Assembly: GCA_050741915.1 (NCBI GenBank)
Contig: JBOGEX010000079.1
Span: 1 to 18,749, forward strand
From: JACCTH01 sp050741915
GTDB taxonomy: Bacteria; Actinomycetota; Acidimicrobiia; Spongiisociales; ZC4RG35
Reading direction: 5' to 3'
Length of the DNA stretch: 18,749 nucleotides
The translations under genes were made by a program, and so were the position numbers. A model generated the notes under the pieces. The model made no database searches. It was not told the DNA's origin and saw only the letters and a program-made list of their open reading frames with translations. Below, one piece after another: positions 7,007 to 13,292 of this stretch. The first letter of the stretch is position 1. Each line of letters starts with the position of its first letter.

Positions 7007-7558
7007 TCATCGGCCCTCCTGATGCCGCTCATGAAGGGTCCGGGCACGCCGCTGCACACGAGCCGACATGTGAGTTGAAAGCTGTTCGACGAGATCCTCG
7101 GCGAAATCCGGAACAACCCCTTCTCGGGAGAGGCCGGCGAGGAGGGCCATGGGCATCATCGCTCCCTCGTCCTCTGCAATACGTCGAAACAACTCCTCAA
7201 TGACCGCATCCGAGTTGGTCGCCGACAGGCGCCCGACGGCGTTCGCTGCGGCACATCGAAACCCCGAGCTTGTCGTCTGATGCAAGTGATGCCAGGATCG
7301 GCCTCATCTCCGGGTGCCAGCCTCTACCTAGGATCGCGGACAGGTCGCGTCGCTCGTCAATGGTCCCGCTGCCAAGCGCGCGATGGCGCGCTGGCCGTCC
7401 GGTTCCGTTAGGGCTTGGATTGCGATGGCGATCGCGGTACCGACGCCCCCGCAACTCCTCAGGAGCGGCCCGAACCAGTGCGAACTGCCACGAAGGGACG
7501 CCTTCGGTGAACTGTTGGGCCGGTAAGTGGAAACCCCTGCCACGGTTGACGGGCGCAC
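7007..7558 (-). pseudogene. HEAT-repeat-like protein, frameshifted
   Basis: Alpha-helical repeat sequence continues across three minus-strand frames. The pieces are AIAIAIQALTEPDGQRAIARL, then TIDERRDLSAILGRGWHPEM and MRPILASLASDDKLGV, then RCAAANAVGRLSATNSDAVI and IEELFRRIAEDEGAMMPMAL. The joined text LASDDKLGVRCAAANAVGRL is a typical HEAT-type helix pair. Breaks lie near 7365 and near 7258; the second is explained by one extra T. HEAT repeats are protein-binding scaffolds. The N-terminus is uncertain, because the only start in frame is a GTG without a clear ribosome site. It is probably non-functional. Confidence 0.6.
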
Positions 7559-7673
7559 GCCGCTGTCGTCGGGTCGGTGAGGCGTGAGCTCCTGCGCTTC
7601 GACAGCAAGCTCTGCATGTCCGACTTCTAATTGATGGGTGCCCCGCCGTAAAAGGTGGTGCGTGCGCCGCTCT

Positions 7674-8102
7674 TCACATCTCGGGGGACTCGGAGGCGTG
7701 TTTCATGCCCTGAGCCTCGATGGTCATGTAGCGCTTGGTGGTGCCCTTGTAGAACAGGGCGATGACCGGGGTCAGTAGCCCTCGCATGTCCAGGCTAAGT
7801 GTCAGGCGCGACCGTCCTTCGTCCAGCGCTTCGACTCGATGCCCGGCGACGTTGGTCATGCCGCCGGACTTCTGGCGAAACTCGAAGTAGGTTGGCGCCT
7901 CCCAGAGGCTTATGTCCCATGTTCCCTCTGGCAGCTTCGGTTGCTTGAGCCGCACGCGGCTGCCTTTGCCCACTGGAGCGGGCGTGAGCAGCTCGACGAC
8001 GTCGACCGTTTCGATGCGCCTGGGCCATGCCTCCAGGTCGCTGAGCACGTCCCAGACGCGCTGCTGCCGGGCGTTGATATCGATGGATTCCTCAAAACGC
8101 AT
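7674..8102 (-). CDS. SRPBCC-family protein (polyketide cyclase/dehydrase-like)
   Basis: This intact 142-residue protein has the START/SRPBCC fold pattern. It begins MRFEESIDINARQQRVWDVL (strand, then helix), followed by LEAWPRRIETVDVVELL and the mid-domain PVGKGSRVRLKQ, and ends with a long helix containing KGTTKRYMTIEAQGMK. The family binds hydrophobic ligands in a deep cavity; no substrate can be read from the sequence. The ATG has a GAGGTG ribosome site about 11 bases upstream. It is the first undamaged gene right of the pseudogenes in segment B, so it may be cargo still under selection. Confidence 0.85.
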   Translation of the reverse strand: MRFEESIDINARQQRVWDVLSDLEAWPRRIETVDVVELLTPAPVGKGSRVRLKQPKLPEGTWDISLWEAPTYFEFRQKSGGMTNVAGHRVEALDEGRSRLTLSLDMRGLLTPVIALFYKGTTKRYMTIEAQGMKHASESPEM

Positions 8103-8275
8103 GTCGGACGGTCACCTCGATGGTTGCTCAACCGAAAACGGTCGAGGGAGCGTACTCCTCAAAAGTGTATGACGGACGGCCTTGAGCGACTTGGGTTGGA
8201 TGTGGTCGTCATTCGAGACATCGAGCTCGGTCTGATCTCTCTCATCGTCACTGTGAGCTCGGTACTGTTGGTCAG

Positions 8276-8509
8276 GTGACCAAGGGCGATTCCGCGGTGC
8301 GGTCTTACCTCGACAGCATCCTGAACCGGGCACAGACCGTCCTCCTCGAAGAGCGGTTCGGACCACCGGTCGAAACACCAGTGTCTCCAACTTCTAGAGC
8401 CGCGGCCTGGTTTCTCGTGCTGTGGCAACCCGTTCTCTTCATAGTCGTCGCCCTCGCCGGTTCAGTGTGCCTCGTCAAACGCAGATCAAGAAACGTCGCT
8501 AACGCCTAG
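8276..8509 (+). CDS. Small single-helix membrane protein (hypothetical)
   Basis: The 77-codon frame starts at GTG. It has a soluble N-terminal part (SYLDSILNRAQTVLLEERFG), one hydrophobic helix at about residues 43-66 (AAWFLVLWQPVLFIVVALAG) and a basic tail (KRRSR) just after it, as expected for a membrane protein with a cytoplasmic C-terminus. I do not recognise a family. The ribosome site is weak, and overlapping minus-strand frames show nothing recognisable. It is kept because the helix followed by positive charge is unlikely to be chance, but it may not be expressed. Confidence 0.4.
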   Translation: MTKGDSAVRSYLDSILNRAQTVLLEERFGPPVETPVSPTSRAAAWFLVLWQPVLFIVVALAGSVCLVKRRSRNVANA

Positions 8510-8558
8510 TCCATTTCGCCGTCCTCAAGCTCACAAGCGGAATTCTCCACATCAAGAA

Positions 8559-8574
8559 TTTCCCGAGCGGGAAG
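8559..8574. terminator. Hairpin between convergent genes
   Basis: TTCCCGAGCGGGAA is an inverted repeat with six paired bases per arm. It lies between a plus-strand ORF ending at 8509 and a minus-strand lipoprotein gene ending at 8644. The position suggests a bidirectional terminator, although no long T-run flanks it. Confidence 0.35.
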
Positions 8575-8643
8575 TGCCGATCCCGGACGGTGTCAGAAAT
8601 GCGCGGGAGCGCTCGGGACGTGTTGATCTGCGGGTGTGTCGAA

Positions 8644-9408
8644 TCAGTCAACGATCACACTTTCCGAGAGCATGTTGACGTTGCAGATTCTGCCGATGAC
8701 CTCGTTCACCTCGGCGGTGCTGTAGCCGCCACCTGTGCCGGACCAGTAGGCGGCGAGGTCCTGGGTCAGCTCCGCTAATGGATCAGTCAGAGCTCGGTAG
8801 CCGTCGCTGTCGAGCTCGGTTTCCGCAAGAAGCATTAGTTCGTTGAGTTCGTTGAGGCTCGGCGTTCTTCCGTCGGTTATCGAAACGGCTTCTGCGCAGA
8901 AGGCTGCGACCGCTCTCCGTTCTTCCGGTGCTTGGACGGTGTACTTGAGGGTGATCTCGATCTCATCCTGGGGATCGTCCACTACCACTTCGAACGCATT
9001 GATCCACACCGGGAGCACAAGCTCAAGCACGTGGGTTCCCGGGGCCAGCTGGTCGGGGAAGCTAATGCGAATCGCTTCGGTGTCGCCATACCTCAACCTG
9101 ACAATCCGTTCATCAGTGGAATCGGTAGCAATCAGCTTCGACCGCTCATCAGGTCGGTAAGTGTCGGCCAGTTGAAGATCGACGACATATTCAAGCTGGG
9201 CACCGAAGATTTCCACGTTCTGCTCCGCCCAACCATCTTCAGCGGCTTGCAGTTGGCCCAGCTCAAGTGCTACCGGAGGACCAGCCGAGCGATAGGACAG
9301 CTCCCAGTTCGCCCGCACCGTTTCAGCGGCCACCAATGGCGCAGATGAAGCCGACTGGGTGCATGCTGAAAGAACGACTACCGCCCAGAGAAGACACGGA
9401 CGCCACAT
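8644..9408 (-). CDS. Lipoprotein of unknown function
   Basis: This 254-residue protein has a lipoprotein signal peptide: MWRPCLLWAVVVLSACTQ, with lipobox LSAC and the modified Cys at 16. Cleavage and lipidation would place it on the outer face of the membrane. The mature part is acidic. Its middle is beta-rich, and APGTHVLELVLPVWINAFEV suggests an immunoglobulin- or jelly-roll-like sandwich. It is followed by a helical C-terminal third with Cys residues in AAFCAEAVS and IGRICNVN. I do not recognise the family. The surrounding DNA is more AT-rich than the frd or DUF3179 regions, consistent with transferred cargo. Confidence 0.75.
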   Translation of the reverse strand: MWRPCLLWAVVVLSACTQSASSAPLVAAETVRANWELSYRSAGPPVALELGQLQAAEDGWAEQNVEIFGAQLEYVVDLQLADTYRPDERSKLIATDSTDERIVRLRYGDTEAIRISFPDQLAPGTHVLELVLPVWINAFEVVVDDPQDEIEITLKYTVQAPEERRAVAAFCAEAVSITDGRTPSLNELNELMLLAETELDSDGYRALTDPLAELTQDLAAYWSGTGGGYSTAEVNEVIGRICNVNMLSESVIVD

Positions 9409-9525
9409 TCAACGAATTCTCGCTCCATGCCGCTCCAATAAGTATGAATCGCCACCCGTCCACGATGTGCCGATCTGTGCGCGGCGTTCACCGGCTAGCT
9501 TGCTGGCTTGGCGCCGAACCATGGG

Positions 9526-9948
9526 ATGTCGGGTCAAGAGGTCGAGTTGGAACACCGCAACGCAATCCGCTTCAGGGATGCTCACAACGCAATGAATTCG
9601 GGAGACCTACAACCATTCATCGATATGTTCGCCGACAACATCGAGTGGTGGGATACAGGCGCCTCGCAGCCGACCCGTGGCAAGACCAATGCCGAGGCTC
9701 GACTGGGCAAGCTCAACGAATTCAACACCTCAGTTGAACTCCACGACCTTTTCGCCAACGACGAGCACCTAGTTGCTCTGGTCCATGCAAGCGCCCGAAG
9801 ACAAAACAACCACCTCAACTACTCCACAGCTGAGGTGTACCACCTATCAGCCGACGGATTGATCACGAAGCGGCAGGCGTTCGCCCAAAACACGCAGGAC
9901 ATCGCCGACTTCTTCGCCGAGCCCCCGGGGAAACCGCAGCGCCCATAA
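9526..9948 (+). CDS. SnoaL-like / NTF2-fold protein
   Basis: This 140-residue protein fits the SnoaL-like cone fold (NTF2 superfamily). An N-terminal helix holds FRDAHNAMNSGDLQPFIDMF, followed by ADNIEWWDTGASQPTRGK (the typical turn into the sheet). The C-terminal strands include NYSTAEVYHLSADGLITKRQ and then a short helix with DIADFF. Such proteins are small cavity-bearing enzymes or ligand binders; the substrate is unknown. A TTG six codons upstream is in frame, but the ATG starting MSGQEVELEH is preferred. It is probable cargo of segment B, read toward the third att copy. Confidence 0.8.
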   Translation: MSGQEVELEHRNAIRFRDAHNAMNSGDLQPFIDMFADNIEWWDTGASQPTRGKTNAEARLGKLNEFNTSVELHDLFANDEHLVALVHASARRQNNHLNYSTAEVYHLSADGLITKRQAFAQNTQDIADFFAEPPGKPQRP

Positions 9949-10240
9949 CTGGCATTTTGCGTGGTTCGATTCTTGCGAGTCGCATGCATTTCGCGTCTCG
10001 GTGACCGAAACCCGATTGCGAATCGGGCCCCAAGAGTCAATCGCGGACATTGCCGCCTTGGGGAGAACTGCCTGACTGGGGATCGGCGCCGACACAACCG
10101 CTCGGACCGAGATCTTGGTCCGCGTTTGGTCCGCGCAAGAGTGCGAAACGATCACCAATACCGCGCATCCTTAGAGGGTCAAAAGGCTGGAAGGTGTTGA
10201 GGTTTTGGGCATTTGCCCCGGTATGGCGGGACGACTTGCA
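9949..10240. other. Non-coding right end of segment B, with hairpins
   Basis: No gene was recognised. A perfect hairpin CCCGATT-GCG-AATCGGG (10011-10027) lies about 60 bases after the SnoaL-like stop and may terminate it. A GGGCA-TT-TGCCC palindrome lies at 10207-10218, between the arm-like repeat and att copy 3. The arm-like repeat is listed separately. Confidence 0.5.
10103..10136 (+). repeat. Palindrome fused to an 11-bp tandem repeat near att copy 3
   Basis: CGGACCGAGATCTTGGTCCG is a 20-bp near-perfect palindrome with one G-T pair in the arms. Its right arm is also part of a tandem repeat, TTGGTCCGCGT then TTGGTCCGCGC. The GTCCGCG pair is phased by 11 bp, as at 4919-4940. Its place about 105 bp inside att copy 3 fits an integrase or excisionase binding arm. 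Confidence 0.5.
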
Positions 10241-10289
10241 TTCCCTCGCACGGAAAGAGGCCAGGGTTCAATCCCTCACCTCCACCGAC
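10241..10289 (+). repeat. Degenerate tRNA-Ala 3'-half repeat (att copy 3)
   Basis: TTCCCTCGCACGGAA and TCACCTCCACCGAC match tRNA-Ala exactly. The part between carries substitutions and single-base losses (GCCAGGG-TTCAAT-CCCT, against the tRNA AGGGG-TTCAAAT-CCCCT). Identity runs a few bases past the tRNA end. No tRNA 5' half precedes it. It marks the outer, older right boundary of segment B. Confidence 0.85.
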
Positions 10290-10328
10290 GAAAAGTGCCC
10301 GCGCCGGAGCTATAGACCATTGGGCATT

Positions 10329-10376
10329 GGTCGAGGCTTTCCTCAGGCTCGACCTCGGCCAACCGCGTGTCGGTTG
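10329..10376 (-). terminator. Tandem hairpins after the DUF3179 gene
   Basis: Two stem-loops follow the DUF3179 stop on the minus strand. The nearer is CAACCG-CGTGT-CGGTTG (10360-10376), 6 bp and perfect. The farther pairs GGTCGAG with CTCGACC (10329-10354). There is no U-tract, as is often seen in actinobacterial terminators. They probably end the three-gene operon and insulate it from the island. Confidence 0.45.
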
Positions 10377-10386
10377 AGACACAGCC

Positions 10387-11802
10387 TCAGGGTTGGGAAC
10401 TCGCAGACCAGAGCAGCGAGCCGGGGTGGAATTGGCTCCAGGCGAACCAGAAGGCCTGGTGGGCCACAGCCTCGTTTCCACTGAGCAATTCGGCCCGAAA
10501 ACCGCTGCCGTCCGCCTGGAGCCGAACATCTCCCAGCGTCACTACTTCACCTGCGGCAATAGCCGAGCGAGCCTCTTCGATCGGAAAGGCGACAGGTATT
10601 CCGTCGGATCCAATCACACCGACCACCAGCGTCTGGGCGGCCAGGCGGGGGTCGACGTCGCCGACGGGGAAGATGGGCCCGGCGGCGTCGCGCCCCTGCA
10701 ACGGATCGTCTGGGTAGCTGCGGCCGATGCCACCGTCTCGAGCCACGATCATGGTGTCGGGGTGTTCTGTTTTCCAATCACCCCATAAGCTGCCGACGAC
10801 AGTCGTCTGCTCCAGGGTCACGGCCGCATCCTGGAGCGGGCCGGATAGGGCCACGCCGGTGAACGTATCGATGATCGACTCCGTGTTCAGGTCATACATG
10901 ACCTTGTTCGATCGCGACAAGAGGCCACTCGTCCGCAACACGATGGCTTCATCCCACGACGGCACTGAGTCGAGGAAGTAAGCCTGAGCCGAGCCGCACA
11001 GGGTGCAATAGGGGATTCCCACGCGCCGTCCGCCGATGGTGATGTTGACCAGCTCATGGATCTCCATCATGTTCTTGGGAAAGGCAACGGCTTCGCCATT
11101 GACCACAACCCCGAAGACGACGTAACCGTCCGAGTACCAATCACCGCCTGTGACATCCGTCAAGGCCGGGTCATCAAGGGCCGGGATACACCCGCGCTCG
11201 CAGAAGCCGCCATCCCCGAGCGGACGGTCATCGATCAGCACGCCACCCCAGCTCACCCAGCGCCAGTCGATGGTCGCGTCCTCGTCGCTGAAGAAGGGTG
11301 ACCAGCGCGGCTCGACCAGGAGGAACAATCGGCGCTTCAGCTCTTGATATCCGGGCGGGGGCGGTAGGTCCCAGGCGATCAGATGGTCGGTTACTGCCCG
11401 CCAGGGACTTCCCGAACTATTGGAGTCGGCGGCAAGGTCGACCTCGGTCAGCTTCTCAAAAGCCCCTACAAGTTCTTCCCCCGCCCGTCCGACTTGGAGA
11501 AACCGCAACAGATCGGCCAGCACCCAGGCGAGACGGGCGTCGCCAGATGCGGCCACCGCTTCCAGAGCATTGAAGTCGAGGCTGGTCTCGGCGCTGGCCA
11601 CAAGCCGGTCCACCGCGGTCGAGGTTGCCGGCGCCAGCTCCCCGTCAGGCACTATCGGAGGAGGGGGAAAGAGGTAGCCGCGGGCGTCGATTGGCTTGGC
11701 GTTCCCCTCGATCGCGACCACGTCCGACGAGGCTTCCGGGGAGTTAGTGGCAGCCTGTGAGCACGCGATCAACGGAATCCCCACAACAACCGCGAGGGCC
11801 AT
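10387..11802 (-). CDS. DUF3179-domain lipoprotein
   Basis: This 471-residue protein has a short lipoprotein signal (GIPLIAC, Cys14). A helical part follows (about residues 60-175), then a DUF3179 domain (about 225-455). The domain carries the family's PYCTLCGSA motif (Cys266 and Cys269, a CxxC pair) and the typical FPKNMMEIHELVN, LWGDWKTEHPDT and VVGV segments. Two more cysteines, 201 and 205, form a CxxxC pair just before it. The biochemical role of DUF3179 is unknown to me; the CxxC suggests disulfide or metal chemistry outside the membrane. The ATG has a strong GAGGAG ribosome site but leaves an unusually short n-region without Arg/Lys; the codons just upstream would add LRRS. It is last in an operon, 31 bp after the DM13 gene. 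Confidence 0.92.
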   Translation of the reverse strand: MALAVVVGIPLIACSQAATNSPEASSDVVAIEGNAKPIDARGYLFPPPPIVPDGELAPATSTAVDRLVASAETSLDFNALEAVAASGDARLAWVLADLLRFLQVGRAGEELVGAFEKLTEVDLAADSNSSGSPWRAVTDHLIAWDLPPPPGYQELKRRLFLLVEPRWSPFFSDEDATIDWRWVSWGGVLIDDRPLGDGGFCERGCIPALDDPALTDVTGGDWYSDGYVVFGVVVNGEAVAFPKNMMEIHELVNITIGGRRVGIPYCTLCGSAQAYFLDSVPSWDEAIVLRTSGLLSRSNKVMYDLNTESIIDTFTGVALSGPLQDAAVTLEQTTVVGSLWGDWKTEHPDTMIVARDGGIGRSYPDDPLQGRDAAGPIFPVGDVDPRLAAQTLVVGVIGSDGIPVAFPIEEARSAIAAGEVVTLGDVRLQADGSGFRAELLSGNEAVAHQAFWFAWSQFHPGSLLWSASSQP

Positions 11803-11833
11803 TGATCTCCTCAGAGAACCTCTCGATGATGCA

Positions 11834-12376
11834 TCACGCCAGCGGCGCCGCCGCGAAGGGTACGGCGAACCGCAGACACCAGATCAGGACCGTGCGATGA
11901 ACCTCAGGATCGAAGCCGTCGGGTAATTGATAGTTCTGTCCACCGACGTTGCCGGTGAGGGTGCCCAGATCTAGGTACTCGTCGGGGATGCCCCCCTGAT
12001 AGGAGTCCGAGGCGAGCACCCACACGTAGAGATCGGGGCCGTTCTGAATGTCGGTGTCGTCCTCAAACCGCAACACGTATCGACCGTCCTGGCTGTAGAC
12101 GGTGGCGGTGCCCGAGGCCCGATGATCGATGCCAACGAACGCGCCACTGACGATATCTACGATCGCAGCCGCCGGCGGGGAGGTTGTGATGGTGGCCGCG
12201 GTGCTCTCACCACCGACGCTGGTTGTTGCAGGTGTCGAGGTCGTAAAGGCGTCTTCCAGCGATTCGGCTACCCGCACGTCCGTGAAGAGCGTGTCGGGCC
12301 TGAAGAGCAGAAAGCCGACCACCAACAACGCGATGCCGCCAGCCACAACCAACGGGTTGCGAATCAGAGCCTTCAT
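11834..12376 (-). CDS. Membrane-anchored DM13-domain protein
   Basis: This 180-residue protein has one N-terminal membrane helix (about residues 8-25, VVAGGIALLVVGFLLF). A Thr/Ser-rich spacer follows (about 44-70), and then a DM13 domain (about 76-179). Diagnostic parts are SGAFVGIDHRASGTATVYS, YVLRFEDDTDIQNGPDLYVW, LGTLTGNVGGQNYQLPDG and the C-terminal VLIWCLRFAVPFAAAPL with its conserved Cys. DM13 is a cytochrome-like fold proposed to take part in redox or electron-transfer steps at cell surfaces. No lipobox is visible, so the helix is probably retained as an anchor. Its start overlaps the fasciclin stop by 4 bases (ATGA), indicating co-translation. Confidence 0.93.
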   Translation of the reverse strand: MKALIRNPLVVAGGIALLVVGFLLFRPDTLFTDVRVAESLEDAFTTSTPATTSVGGESTAATITTSPPAAAIVDIVSGAFVGIDHRASGTATVYSQDGRYVLRFEDDTDIQNGPDLYVWVLASDSYQGGIPDEYLDLGTLTGNVGGQNYQLPDGFDPEVHRTVLIWCLRFAVPFAAAPLA

Positions 12377-12936
12377 CCCGCTGCGGAGGGGATCAGCACC
12401 GTGTCGATCACGTGGATCACGCCATTGGAGGCGAGGAGGTCGTAACGCTCGACGGTCGCCTCCCCGACCATCACGGTTTCACCCTCGACGGTGACTTCGA
12501 GCGCCTGTCCACCGACGGTGGTGAACGACTGGCCGGCCATCCCCATCACCATCTCGGCATCTTCCATCATGTTGACAATATGGTGGTTAAGGATCGCCTG
12601 CAGCATCTCGGCTCCGGCAAAAACTTCCGCCTGGCTCATCCCTGCCTCGGAAAGATAGGCCGAGAACGCTTCGTCGGTGGGGATGAACAAGGTATAGGGA
12701 CCTTCGCCATGAAAGTCCTCCATGATCCCGGCCGCTTCCAACGCCGCCAGAAATGTGCTGAGATCTCCTTCGGCCGCTGCGACTTCCAGAACATCACCCA
12801 TATCTTCAGCCACTGCCTCGGTGGTGGTAGGCGCCGGTGCGGCAGTCGTGGTGGTTGAGGCAGACCCTCCACAAGCCGCAGCAATCATCGCTAACGACAT
12901 AAGAGCCACCATGAGTCGACGAGTGGTTCCGGTCAT
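12373..12936 (-). CDS. Fasciclin-domain lipoprotein
   Basis: This 187-residue protein has a signal peptide MTGTTRRLMVALMSLAMI with lipobox IAAC, a Thr/Ala/Pro-rich linker, and one fasciclin (FAS1) domain over about the last 135 residues. FAS1 landmarks are LSTFLAALEAAGIMEDFHGE, PYTLFIPTDEAFSAY (H1 box), ILNHHIV, and NGVIHVIDTVLIP (H2 box). Such proteins act in adhesion or surface protein contacts. An in-frame ATG lies two codons upstream and a GTG nine codons upstream, but AAGGAG sits six bases before the chosen ATG and directly abuts the earlier one. It is the first gene of the operon with DM13 and DUF3179. Confidence 0.93.
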   Translation of the reverse strand: MTGTTRRLMVALMSLAMIAAACGGSASTTTTAAPAPTTTEAVAEDMGDVLEVAAAEGDLSTFLAALEAAGIMEDFHGEGPYTLFIPTDEAFSAYLSEAGMSQAEVFAGAEMLQAILNHHIVNMMEDAEMVMGMAGQSFTTVGGQALEVTVEGETVMVGEATVERYDLLASNGVIHVIDTVLIPSAAG

Positions 12937-13292
12937 GGACATCTCCTTTTCGATTGACTCCACAAACGTACGACAGTCGACGAGCCCGATGTGGGATGTT
13001 TACCAAGTCGTAAGGGATTGTTCCCTGACTCGTAATAGCCCAACGTCTCCGGCCGCGATCCGACCCGGGGGCCGAGCCACCCTCGTGGTTCTGGCGCTCC
13101 TCACTAGCCGATCATCTTGGCGGCACCTTGCAGGACCGCCAATGGCCGAGTCTGCCGCGGGCTGCGGGTTTCGTTCTTGTTTCGCACCCGGTAAGTCTTT
13201 TGTCACTTCTCTCCCACATCCTGAGGCCATCGGCCCGTGTGGGCGGGCCAGCTCGCTCTGACAGGAGCGGCAGGATTCCAAGGAGGAAGCGG
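12937..13292. promoter_or_regulatory. Divergent intergenic region with an operator-like element
   Basis: These 356 bp separate the fasciclin operon (minus) from the beta-propeller gene (plus), so both promoters should lie here. At 13006-13035, direct repeats AGTCGTAA and ACTCGTAA are 22 bp apart (two helical turns). They flank the inverted repeat AGGGA-TTGT-TCCCT (13013-13026). This arrangement would suit a dimeric regulator such as the OmpR-type protein encoded nearby. No clear -35/-10 pair was found on either strand. An open frame from 13128 runs into the beta-propeller gene but is not likely to be translated. Confidence 0.45.

Noticed and set aside
10367..11760. Plus-strand frames of 76-131 codons opposite the DUF3179 gene
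   Set aside because: Antisense shadows of a clearly coding minus-strand gene.
12122..12884. Frames on both strands overlapping the fasciclin and DM13 genes
   Set aside because: Shadows in other frames; the FAS1 and DM13 translations account for the DNA.
13128..13292. 55-codon N-terminal extension of the beta-propeller protein
   Set aside because: AGGAGG six bases before the ATG at 13293, followed directly by a signal peptide, shows the true start; the extension would bury the signal.
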